64,000 nt of DNA from Piscinibacter sp. HJYY11 (GTDB lineage Bacteria > Pseudomonadota > Gammaproteobacteria > Burkholderiales > Burkholderiaceae_C): contig NZ_JAERQZ010000001.1 of NCBI RefSeq assembly GCF_016735515.1, positions 2,158,746 through 2,222,745 of the forward strand, in the 5' to 3' direction. The translations under genes and the position numbers were made by a program. Below are positions 18,931 to 26,480 of this stretch, in pieces (positions within the stretch are counted from its first letter, which is position 1; every line of letters begins with the position of its first letter). The notes beneath the pieces were generated by a model, which saw only the letters and a program-made list of their open reading frames with translations, was not told where the DNA came from and searched no databases.

Positions 18931-19027
18931 GCTGCGCTCCTGTGCACGTTGCAAGTGGTTGAAGAAGCCTTCGCAGGAGCCGTGCCCACGGGCATGCACC
19001 GAGACGAGGCCGGTTTGAACACCTTCT

Positions 19028-19035
19028 TGTATACA
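19028..19035. promoter_or_regulatory. TGTATACA palindrome, possible operator
   Basis: A perfect 8-bp palindrome TGTATACA in the context TTGTATACATGCAA lies about 95 bases upstream of the binding protein gene. NTGTATACAN-type cores are common operators of GntR-family regulators. No such regulator is encoded in the window, so this is a weak motif call. Confidence 0.3.
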
Positions 19036-19079
19036 TGCAATGGGTATGCCAGCTTCGTTTCCTGCTGCTGGAGCGGCGA

Positions 19080-19184
19080 TGAGGGCTTGGGGTTGCGGAT
19101 TACTCCGTGTCCCCCGCCTGGTGGTCGCTCCCGCGATCACCAGGCTCCTCCTTTACCTGCGTAATCCGCAACCCCAAGCCCTCA
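19080..19184. repeat. Nested palindromic repeat, copy 1
   Basis: Two outer arms, 19080-19103 and 19161-19184, are perfect inverted repeats of 24 bp. Inside is a second hairpin, arms 19117-19128 and 19133-19144 (12 bp with one G-T pair) around a TCCC loop. The unpaired strands between the stems are CTCCGTGTCCCCCG on the left and CTCCTCCTTTACCTGC on the right. These two strands recur almost unchanged in copy 2, in inverted orientation, whereas both stems differ in sequence but remain fully paired. No open frame or transposase is associated. Confidence 0.9.
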
Positions 19185-19234
19185 CCGCGAGACGCACTGC
19201 CTTTACTTCGCCCGAGGAACAGCGCGGTGTGTCG

Positions 19235-19347
19235 CGCCGAGGGGATGGGGTGGGTGAATCCCGCAGGTAAAGGAGGAGCCCTGTCACCACGGCAGTGGTG
19301 ACAGGGCGGGGGACACGGAGGGATTCACCCACCCCATCCCCTCGGCG
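19235..19347. repeat. Nested palindromic repeat, copy 2 (inverted)
   Basis: Outer arms 19235-19262 and 19320-19347 are perfect inverted repeats of 28 bp. The inner hairpin arms 19278-19290 and 19295-19307 are perfect over 13 bp around a GGCA loop. Read on the minus strand, the internal strands are the same CTCCGTGTCCCCCGCC and GGCTCCTCCTTTACCTGC as in copy 1. The arms differ from copy 1 at several positions, and every change is compensated on the partner arm. The copies face each other, 50 bases apart, between two genes that are both on the minus strand. Confidence 0.9.
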
Positions 19348-19380
19348 CCGCCGAAAGCAACAGCACAAATAGAAAGGCAG

Positions 19381-19401
19381 AAAGGCGGCCCACAGGCCGC
19401 C
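19381..19401 (-). terminator. Putative terminator of amt
   Basis: Just past the amt stop the minus strand reads GGCGGCC-TGTG-GGCCGCC followed by TTTCT. This 7-bp GC stem with a short T-rich tail fits an intrinsic terminator, though the T run is weak. Confidence 0.6.
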
Positions 19402-19421
19402 CTCATTCCAGATTCAGCGAC

Positions 19422-20624
19422 TCACCAGTTCGCTTCACGCTCCGGCGTCGCCGTGATCCGGTGGATCGACAAGTCAGCGCCTTCGAATTCCTCTTCCTGG
19501 CTGAGCCGCAGCCCCATCACGAGCTTGATCAGCCCGTAGACCACGAAGCCGCCGACCAGCGCCCACGCCACCCCCATCAACGTGCCGATCAGCTGGGCCG
19601 AGAAGGTCACGCCACCCCGACCGCCGAGCGACGTGAGACCGAAGATGCCGCAGGCAATGCCGCCCCAGGCGCCGCACAGGCCGTGCAGCGGCCACACGCC
19701 GAGCACGTCGTCAATCTTCCAGCGGTTCTGCGTGAGGGTGAACATCACGACGAAGATCGCACCCGCGATGCCGCCGGTCAGCAGCGCGCCGACCGGGTGC
19801 ATCACGTCAGACCCGGCGCACACCGCCACCAGCCCGGCCAACGGTCCGTTGTGCACGAAGCCCGGGTCGTTCTTGCCGACGATCACGGCGACCAGCGTGC
19901 CGCCCACCATCGCCATCAGCGAATTCACGGCCACGAGCCCGGAGATCTTGTCGACGGTCTGGGCGCTCATCACGTTGAAGCCGAACCAGCCGACCGTCAG
20001 CACCCAGGCGCCCAGCGCCAGGAAGGGGATGCTCGAGGGCGGGTGGGCTGAGATGCCGCCGTCTTTCTTGTAGCGGTTGCTGCGCGCGCCCAGCAGCAGC
20101 ACCGCCGGCAGCGCCAGCCAGCCGCCCACCGCATGCACGACGATGGAGCCGGCGAAGTCGTGCAGCTCGGCACCGGCCACGCCCTTCAGCCAGGCCTGGA
20201 TGCCGAAGTTGCCGTTCCACACCACGCCCTCGAAAAGCGGGTACACCACGCCCACGATCACCGCCGTGGCGAGCAGTTGCGGATAGAAGCGCGCCCGCTC
20301 GGCAATGCCGCCGGAGATGATGGCCGGGATGGCCGCGGCGAAGGTGAGCAGGAAGAAGAACTTGACGAGGTCGTAGCCGTTCTTCTGCGCGAGCGTCTCG
20401 GCGCCGGCCCAGAACTGCACCCCGTACGCAACGAGGTAGCCGACGAAGAAGTACGCGATGGTCGAGACGCTGAAGTCGACCAGGATCTTCACCAGCGCAT
20501 TGACCTGGTTCTTCTTGCGCACGGTGCCCAGCTCTAGAAAGGCGAAGCCGGCATGCATGGCGAGCACCATGATGGCGCCCAGGAGGATGAAGAGCGCATC
20601 GGCGCCCTGCTTGAGTTGCTCCAT
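19422..20624 (-). CDS. amt: Ammonium transporter Amt
   Basis: This is a 400-aa inner-membrane ammonium channel of the Amt/Mep/Rh family, with about eleven hydrophobic helices. Landmarks include the N-terminal GADALFILLGAIMVLAMHAGFAFLE region (residues 6 onward), the FAGSIVVHAVGGWLAL helix with the first pore histidine, and DVLGVWPLHGLCGAWGG carrying the second. The start at 20624 begins MEQLKQGADALF and excludes a longer frame through the promoter region. No glnK is adjacent. A sigma-54 promoter and an NtrC-like site lie upstream, consistent with induction by nitrogen limitation. The neighbouring amide-hydrolase operon produces ammonia. Confidence 0.95.
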   Translation of the reverse strand: MEQLKQGADALFILLGAIMVLAMHAGFAFLELGTVRKKNQVNALVKILVDFSVSTIAYFFVGYLVAYGVQFWAGAETLAQKNGYDLVKFFFLLTFAAAIPAIISGGIAERARFYPQLLATAVIVGVVYPLFEGVVWNGNFGIQAWLKGVAGAELHDFAGSIVVHAVGGWLALPAVLLLGARSNRYKKDGGISAHPPSSIPFLALGAWVLTVGWFGFNVMSAQTVDKISGLVAVNSLMAMVGGTLVAVIVGKNDPGFVHNGPLAGLVAVCAGSDVMHPVGALLTGGIAGAIFVVMFTLTQNRWKIDDVLGVWPLHGLCGAWGGIACGIFGLTSLGGRGGVTFSAQLIGTLMGVAWALVGGFVVYGLIKLVMGLRLSQEEEFEGADLSIHRITATPEREANW

Positions 20625-20716
20625 GTGATCGTTCCGAGTTGAGAGGCGTCGCACCCCCAAACCGCACCCAGTTGGCGCGATTTCCCTCGAAAGGTGCGAT
20701 CGAGCACCAATGGCAC

Positions 20717-20731
20717 GCAATTTCTGTGCCT
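20717..20731 (-). promoter_or_regulatory. Sigma-54 promoter of amt
   Basis: On the minus strand the sequence AGGCACAGAAATTGC matches the -24/-12 consensus TGGCAC-N5-TTGC, with the invariant GG and GC separated by exactly ten bases. It lies about 95 bases before the amt start codon and predicts a transcription start near 20705. Confidence 0.8.
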
Positions 20732-20791
20732 TTTTGGGGCGGCTCCAACCGCGGTTTCGGCACGACCTTGGGGCGTTCTGACGCCGCCAGC

Positions 20792-20806
20792 GCACCGACC
20801 TTGTGC
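20792..20806. promoter_or_regulatory. NtrC-like enhancer site
   Basis: The sequence GCACCGACCTTGTGC has the GCAC-N7-GTGC arrangement of NtrC binding sites. It lies about 60-90 bases upstream of the amt -24 element, a usual enhancer distance, and immediately after the end of the GGDEF gene. Confidence 0.5.
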
Positions 20807-20808
20807 GA

Positions 20809-23145
20809 TCAGAACGCCGCCAGGCAGTAGGTGTTCCGCTCGGCCTTGGCCTGGTAGAGCGCCTTGTCGGCCGCCGACAGCAGCTGCTCGGGCAGCGCCG
20901 TGCCTTCGGCGTGGAAGGCGATGCCGATGCTGGTGCTGACGTTCAGCTCGTGCCCTTGCACGGCAAACGGCCGGTTGATGGCGGTGAGGATCTTGCGGGC
21001 CACGAACTGGGGTTCGGCCTCGGTGTGCAGGTCTTCGAGGATGACGACGAACTCGTCGCCGGCCAGACGCGCCACCGTGTCCGTCTCGCGCACGCTGGCC
21101 GAGAGCCGCGCGGCAAACACCTTCAGCACCTCGTCGCCGGCCGCATGGCCCAGCGTGTCGTTGATGCTCTTGAACTTGTCGACGTCGAGGAACAGCAGCG
21201 CGATCGGCTGGCGGCGGCGACGGCTGCGCGCGAGCGCCTCGGCGAGCTTCTCGTTGAAGCGCAGGCGGTTGGGCAGGCCGGTCAGCGTGTCGGTGCGGGC
21301 CATCGTCATCAGCTGCTCTTCGGCGGCCTTCATCGCCGACACGTCGACCGCCAGCGCGTACACGCCCTCCACCGTGCCGTCTCTCGACACGTCGGGCAGG
21401 TAGATGGTGTGCAGATGGCGCGTCACGCCCAGGCGGGTGATCGAGGTGTCGAAGTCGCAGCGCTGGCCGGCCAGGGCACGGTCGAGCAGCGGCTTGCGTT
21501 GTGCGTACAGCTCGTTGCCGAGGGCCTCGCGCAAGGGCTGGCCGATCACCGAGGCCGGGTCCAGCCCCAGCCAAGGCCCATAGGTCGCGTTGCAGAACTG
21601 GAAGCGCTCGTGGCGGTCGACGTAGCTGATGAGCGCCGGCGTGTTGTCGGCAATCGTGCGCAGGCGACGCTCGGCGGCCTTGAGCGCCGACTGGTCGTAC
21701 GACAGCACATACAGGCCGCGCACCTTGCCGTCGGCGCCGATGTCGGGCACGAAGTGGGTCTCGAAATCGACGACGCGGCCGGCGATCTCGACCTGCCCTT
21801 CGAAGCGCGCACGACGGCCGGCCAGCGCCTGCTCGATGTGTGGTCGGTGCTCGTCATAGCGATGGCCCAGCCCTTCGCGCAAGCTCACCTCGTGCACGCG
21901 GTCGGCGGCCACGCCGTGGATCTTGCGCGCACTGGAGTTGGCGAACTGGAAACGCTCGTCGGCGCCCACGTAGGCGATGAGCGCCGGCATGTTGTCGGCG
22001 ATGTCGCGCAGGCGCTGTTCGCTGGCCGCGAGCGCCTCGGTGCGCTCGGCCACCCGCTGCTGCAGCGAGTCGTTGATCTGTTGCAGGCGCGCGGCGTCGT
22101 CGGCCTGGCGCTCGGCATAGGCCCGCAGCGCCTGGCCCAGCACTTCGGCCTCGCGGTACACCGGGTCGCGCGAGGGCTTCGGCGGCTGGCGCGACTCGAG
22201 CGCCGCGGTGAGCTCCAGCAGCGGGACCGAGAAGCGGCGTGCGAGCAGCCACACCAGCGGCGCAAGCAGCATGCAAAGGAAGAACGCCGCCCACATGATG
22301 CGGCGCTCCAGCTCGCGGAAGCTCGCCAGCGCCACCGCCTCGGGCTGGCGCAGCACCACCTTCCAGCCGAGGCCGGGGTAGCGGCCGGCGCCACGGGTCT
22401 TCGACTCGGCCAGCAGGTGGCCGGCCGCCGCCTCGAGCTTGCGGCCCTGCAGCGCCGGGGGGCCCAGCAGCACGGTGCCGTCGGTCGAGAGCACGAGGGC
22501 CTCGGCCTGATGGCGCTCGATGGCCTGGTCGACCAGCTCGCGCTTGATCGTGCCAGCCCAGGTCCAACTCAGGTGCGTGCCCAGCACGCCCTGCAGCTCG
22601 CCCTGCGCGTTGAAGATCGGCACGGCGATGTCGACGAAGCGCCAGGGCTCCGACTGCCTGGGCAGCAGCTTCTCGAGCAGCACCGCGGCGTGCACGTCGC
22701 CGACGAAGCTCGCCTGCGTCGCACCCTTGAACCAGGGCCGGGCCGCGACGTTCTTGCCCTCCAGCAGGCCATCGGCGGACGCGATGACGTTGCCCTGCGC
22801 ATCGGTGAGGCCGATCCAGGTGAAGAGCGGGAAGCTCGCGCGCACGCTCTCGAGCACGCGGCGTGCCTGTGCCGGGTCGCGATGGCGCGCCACCTGATCG
22901 AGCCGCGCGATCACGTGCACTTCCTCGTAGTGCTGAGCCATGCCGCGGTCGAGCGCATCACGCAAGGCATCCGCGTTGATCTGAAGGTAGCGCGTGGCCT
23001 GCTCGCGTGCTTCTTCGCGCGTGAAGCGGTCGATCAGCACCGCGCAGGTGAGCACGGCCGCCACCAGCGCCACCATGACGCAGACGAACAGCCAGCTCGC
23101 CAGCGCGGGGCGAGACGAGACCAGTGGCTTGGCACTCAGGGGCAT
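20809..23145 (-). CDS. Membrane sensor with PAS domains and GGDEF domain
   Basis: This 778-aa probable diguanylate cyclase makes cyclic di-GMP. An N-terminal helix (LASWLFVCVMVALVAAVL, about residues 15-32) and a second near residue 285-305 frame a periplasmic sensor that looks like a dCache-type domain. Two PAS-like repeats follow, each opening with 'LR.IADN.PALI.YV', then the catalytic domain. The signature is AGDEF instead of GGDEF. The inhibitory RxxD site (RETD) stands five residues before it, as in product-inhibited cyclases. AGDEF variants can still be active, so catalysis is likely but not certain. Met at 23145 is the first start. The gene is 22 bases after the carbonic anhydrase gene. 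Confidence 0.88.
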   Translation of the reverse strand: MPLSAKPLVSSRPALASWLFVCVMVALVAAVLTCAVLIDRFTREEAREQATRYLQINADALRDALDRGMAQHYEEVHVIARLDQVARHRDPAQARRVLESVRASFPLFTWIGLTDAQGNVIASADGLLEGKNVAARPWFKGATQASFVGDVHAAVLLEKLLPRQSEPWRFVDIAVPIFNAQGELQGVLGTHLSWTWAGTIKRELVDQAIERHQAEALVLSTDGTVLLGPPALQGRKLEAAAGHLLAESKTRGAGRYPGLGWKVVLRQPEAVALASFRELERRIMWAAFFLCMLLAPLVWLLARRFSVPLLELTAALESRQPPKPSRDPVYREAEVLGQALRAYAERQADDAARLQQINDSLQQRVAERTEALAASEQRLRDIADNMPALIAYVGADERFQFANSSARKIHGVAADRVHEVSLREGLGHRYDEHRPHIEQALAGRRARFEGQVEIAGRVVDFETHFVPDIGADGKVRGLYVLSYDQSALKAAERRLRTIADNTPALISYVDRHERFQFCNATYGPWLGLDPASVIGQPLREALGNELYAQRKPLLDRALAGQRCDFDTSITRLGVTRHLHTIYLPDVSRDGTVEGVYALAVDVSAMKAAEEQLMTMARTDTLTGLPNRLRFNEKLAEALARSRRRRQPIALLFLDVDKFKSINDTLGHAAGDEVLKVFAARLSASVRETDTVARLAGDEFVVILEDLHTEAEPQFVARKILTAINRPFAVQGHELNVSTSIGIAFHAEGTALPEQLLSAADKALYQAKAERNTYCLAAF

Positions 23146-23167
23146 GGGTGGCGTGCGCCGGTGAGGC

Positions 23168-24304
23168 TCAGTTCGAGCCCTTGATCATGCGGCCGGCCGC
23201 CGACTGCACGGGCCGTGCGTTCATCGGGTAGAGGCGCGAGAAGATGTCGATCTGGTTGGCGGCGATCGAGACCGGGTTCTTCATCACCATCCACAGCACG
23301 CCTTCGCTGCACGGCGGCGTGGTGAGCGAGCCCATGTAGGTGAAGTAGCCGCGGTCGGCGGGCAGGAGGCCGTTGAGGTCGAGCGTCGACTTGGCGGCGA
23401 GCTCCTCGTTCTTCTCGAGCGGCAGGTTGTTCCACACCTGCTGCACCACCGGCTGCACGCTGCCGCGGTCGAGCAGCACGGCCACGACGGCGAGCTTGCC
23501 TTCGAGGTCCTTGTGCACGAGGTGGGCGACCATGTCGAACTGGCGGCCGTTGATGCGCTCTTCCGACGGGCGATGGAAGTGGAACTGCTGCAGCTCGTAG
23601 CGGCGGCCCATCACCTCGATGCTGTTGCCCGGCGACACGTTGACCTGCACCGTGTGGCCGTTGTCGATCACGCGGAAGTTGCTCGGCTTGTAGTCGAACT
23701 GCACCGGGTCGAGCTGCACCGAGATCTGGTCGCGGATGTCGATCGGGCTCTGGCGCTTGCCGCTGCTGCACAGCGAGTACTCCGACTTCATGCTGCCCCA
23801 GTGCTCGGGGCCGCCCTCGCCGTGGTACGACCAATGGTCGGGCTTCTTCTTCGGCGCAGCGGCCTTGGCCGGCGCCACCGCACCGGCGGCCGCCGCACGG
23901 CGCGGCTCGCTCCAGTGGATGCCGGGTGCGGGCTCGCCACCGGGCGACACCGCCAGCGCACCCGCCGCCTTGGCCGGCGCGGCAACCGGCGCCGCAGGGC
24001 GGGCCACCACGCGCAGCACACCGGGCTCGGGCTTCTCGGCCGCACGCTCGCTCGCAGCCTGCGCACCGAGCTTGCGGGCCAGGCGCTCGCGCAGGGCATC
24101 GATGGATTCGCTGTCGTCCTCGGCCTTGGCGAGCGGTTTCTTCACCGGCTTGCCGTCGACCTCGGTCGGCGCGCTGTCACGCATCAGTGCGGGGCGGCCG
24201 GGCGAGGTGCGAATGACCGGGTCGGCCGCGAATGCCGGCAGCGCCCAGGCCAGGAAGCCCAGGGCAGACAAGGCCGCTCCAAGGGTGCGAGGCGGGGTGA
24301 GCAT
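23168..24304 (-). CDS. Alpha-type carbonic anhydrase, exported
   Basis: This zinc enzyme hydrates CO2, probably in the periplasm. The 378-aa product has a signal peptide (MLTPPRTLGAALSALGFL to about residue 26), then a long charged and Ala/Pro-rich linker (about 30-155). The alpha-CA domain follows from WSYHGEGGPEHWG. It shows the family marker SGKRQSPIDI, zinc histidines in FHFHRPSE and in MVAHLVH, and YMGSLTTPPCSEGV. Alpha-CAs usually lack such a linker, so the domain is held at a distance from the N-terminus. ATG at 24304 is chosen because it begins the signal peptide; a GTG eleven codons upstream is possible. Confidence 0.9.
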   Translation of the reverse strand: MLTPPRTLGAALSALGFLAWALPAFAADPVIRTSPGRPALMRDSAPTEVDGKPVKKPLAKAEDDSESIDALRERLARKLGAQAASERAAEKPEPGVLRVVARPAAPVAAPAKAAGALAVSPGGEPAPGIHWSEPRRAAAAGAVAPAKAAAPKKKPDHWSYHGEGGPEHWGSMKSEYSLCSSGKRQSPIDIRDQISVQLDPVQFDYKPSNFRVIDNGHTVQVNVSPGNSIEVMGRRYELQQFHFHRPSEERINGRQFDMVAHLVHKDLEGKLAVVAVLLDRGSVQPVVQQVWNNLPLEKNEELAAKSTLDLNGLLPADRGYFTYMGSLTTPPCSEGVLWMVMKNPVSIAANQIDIFSRLYPMNARPVQSAAGRMIKGSN

Positions 24305-24401
24305 GATGATCTTTTCTCCAGCGCATGGCCCTGACACAGGGCGTCTGCTCCGTATATCGGCCTGAGGCCACGCTGCTTGAGCGCTCCGAACCGTCGAAAA
24401 G

Positions 24402-25607
24402 CTAGGTCACCCTCGGCTTGACCCAGATCCAGGCCACGATGCCGATGCTCATCATCAGGAGCGAGGCCACCGCCAGGCCGATCGTGGAATGCATCACGAA
24501 TGGCGCGATCACCCCGGCCACCACGCCGTTGGCCAGGCTGCCGACGAAGGCCTGGAACGACGAGGCCATGCCGCGGCGCTCGGGCACGAGGTCCAGCACC
24601 AGCAGCGTGACCACCGGCACCATCAGCGCCCAGCCGAAGGAGAACACCGCGATCGGGAACAGCGCCCACGACACATGCGGTGTGAAGACGAGATTGAGCG
24701 CCAGGTTGAGCAGCGACACCGCCAGCATGATCACGAAGCCATGGCGGATCTGGTGCTGCGGCTTGATCTTGCCCGCCAGCCGCCCCGACAGGAACGCACC
24801 GCCCATGATCCCAGCGATGGTGAGCAGGAAGAACCAGAAGAACTGCTCCGGCCTGAGCGCCAGGTGCTCGCCCAGGAAGACGGGCGCCGACATCACGTAG
24901 AGGAACATGCCGTTGAACGGGATGCCGCTGGCGAGCGCGAGCGCGAGGAAGCGCGGGTTGGCGCCGAGCGCCCAGTAGCCGCTCATCAGGTTGCGCAGGT
25001 TGAAGGGCTGCCTGTGCGTGGTGTGCAGCGTCTCGGGCAGCAGCTGGAAGTTGGCGATCCACATGGCCACGCCGATCGCGGTGAGGAACCAGAAGATCGC
25101 GTGCCAGTCGATGTGCACGAAGAGGAAGCCTCCGACCATCGGCGCGATGGCCGGTGCGATGCCGAAGTAGATGGTGACCTGCGACATCACGCGTTGCGCA
25201 TCGGCGGGCGGGAACATGTCGCGGATCACCGCACGCGAGACCACGATGCCGGCGCCGGCCGACATGCCCTGCACCGCACGCCAGAAGACCAGCGTGCCGA
25301 TGTGGTCGGCCAGCGCACAGCCGGCCGAGGCGATGGTGAAGACCGCGATGCCCCACAGCACCACCGGGCGGCGGCCGAGGCTGTCGGACAGCGCGCCGTG
25401 GAAGAGGTTCATCACCGCGAAGCCGAAGAGATAGGCCGACAGCGTCTGCTGCATCTCGACCGGCGTGGCGCCCACCGACTGCGCGATGCCGGTGAAGGCC
25501 GGCAGGTAGGTGTCGATCGAGAAGGGCCCGAGCATCCCCAGGCAGGCCAGCAAGAACGCAAGGGCCCAGCGCGGTGCGCGCCAGAGGGAAGCGGCGTCGG
25601 GATTCAT
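24402..25607 (-). CDS. Bcr/CflA-family MFS drug exporter
   Basis: This 401-aa inner-membrane transporter has twelve hydrophobic segments. The N-terminal LGMLGPFSIDTYLPAF motif is diagnostic of Bcr/CflA multidrug exporters. The GALSDSLGRRPVVLWG loop is the MFS motif between helices 2 and 3. Family members export bicyclomycin, chloramphenicol or other compounds; the substrate cannot be read from sequence. It stands alone, divergent from the anchored Ala/Pro-rich protein gene. Confidence 0.9.
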   Translation of the reverse strand: MNPDAASLWRAPRWALAFLLACLGMLGPFSIDTYLPAFTGIAQSVGATPVEMQQTLSAYLFGFAVMNLFHGALSDSLGRRPVVLWGIAVFTIASAGCALADHIGTLVFWRAVQGMSAGAGIVVSRAVIRDMFPPADAQRVMSQVTIYFGIAPAIAPMVGGFLFVHIDWHAIFWFLTAIGVAMWIANFQLLPETLHTTHRQPFNLRNLMSGYWALGANPRFLALALASGIPFNGMFLYVMSAPVFLGEHLALRPEQFFWFFLLTIAGIMGGAFLSGRLAGKIKPQHQIRHGFVIMLAVSLLNLALNLVFTPHVSWALFPIAVFSFGWALMVPVVTLLVLDLVPERRGMASSFQAFVGSLANGVVAGVIAPFVMHSTIGLAVASLLMMSIGIVAWIWVKPRVT

Positions 25608-25702
25608 GGAAGCGAGCGAGTGTAGCGACGGGCATTTGCCCCGCTTTTCCAGGGACTAAGGCGCGCCCATCGCTGCTGCAATGGGCTGCCGTGAATGCTC
25701 AA

Positions 25703-26449
25703 ATGCCCCCTCGCCTGCCTGCGCATCGACTGCAGCGTGCCGCCCTGCCGAGCGCGCTGGTGCTGTCGCTCCTGGCGCATGCGGTGGTGGCCGGGTGGGT
25801 GTTCAAGGCCTGGCAGGAGGCCCGGCCCGCGGCCTCGGTCGGCCGTCAGAAAGGCGCCTTGCAGGTGACGCTGCGGCGCGATGCAGCCGTGCCGGCGAAG
25901 GCGGCCACACCACCACCCGAACGCAGCACCGCGGCACCCGCGCCCCGCAAGCAGCGGGCTCGCGCCGAGCGACCGGCGGCGACGCCCAAGCCGGCACCGG
26001 CGACCGTCGCGGAGGCCACGCCACCGTCGTCGCCCACCGAACCGCCCGGCGCCCGCTTCGCGAGCCTCTTCGCGCCCATCGTGCACGCGCCGATCGGATC
26101 GGGCCGCTGGACCTCGCGCCGCTCGAACCTGCCGGCCACCCTGCCGCCCGAACAACAGCGCGAGCAGGCGCTGGTGAACCTGCGCGTGGCCCTGGCCGCA
26201 CGATTCGCGTCCCTGGCCGACCAGCTGCGTGTGGCGCAGGCGCAGGTGGCCTGCGACCTCGTGATCGACGTCGAGCGCCACATCGGCCAGATCGAGTGTG
26301 AGGATGGCCAGCAGCAGGCGCTCGCGTGGGGCCACCTGCACGGCACGCTGGTGGCGGGCCTCGTGTCGGACGCTGCACAGCGCCTGTGCCTGCGACTGGC
26401 GGGCCAGCAGGTGCAGGACGCCGACTGCGCCACGCCTGCGGCGCCCTGA
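25703..26449 (+). CDS. Membrane-anchored Ala/Pro-rich protein, unknown
   Basis: I do not recognise a specific family. The 248-aa frame begins MPPRLPAHRLQRAALPSALV, with one hydrophobic helix (about residues 15-32, SALVLSLLAHAVVAGWVF) oriented like the N-terminus of TonB. A Pro/Ala/Arg-rich linker (about 55-125) and a compact C-terminal part (about 150-240) with three cysteines follow. Topology suggests a periplasmic domain tethered to the inner membrane. No clear ribosome-binding site is seen, and GTG at 25691 or the longer frame from 25574 are alternatives. Codon use is like that of neighbours. Confidence 0.55.
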   Translation: MPPRLPAHRLQRAALPSALVLSLLAHAVVAGWVFKAWQEARPAASVGRQKGALQVTLRRDAAVPAKAATPPPERSTAAPAPRKQRARAERPAATPKPAPATVAEATPPSSPTEPPGARFASLFAPIVHAPIGSGRWTSRRSNLPATLPPEQQREQALVNLRVALAARFASLADQLRVAQAQVACDLVIDVERHIGQIECEDGQQQALAWGHLHGTLVAGLVSDAAQRLCLRLAGQQVQDADCATPAAP

Positions 26450-26457
26450 CGTGTCAT

Positions 26458-26473
26458 CCCCGCGAAGGCGGGG
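26458..26473. repeat. Short REP-like palindrome CCCCGC-GAAG-GCGGGG
   Basis: Between two convergent stop codons the sequence GTCATCCCCGCGAAGGCGGG forms a six-bp GC hairpin. This string is, from memory, a common intergenic repeat in beta- and gammaproteobacteria. It could also help terminate transcription from both sides. Only one copy was noticed in the window. Confidence 0.5.
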
Positions 26474-26480
26474 AGGAGCC

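Noticed and set aside
19080..19347. An insertion sequence or MITE with terminal inverted repeats
   Set aside because: No transposase and no flanking direct repeats seen. The two copies have different arms, which does not fit recent transposition of one element.
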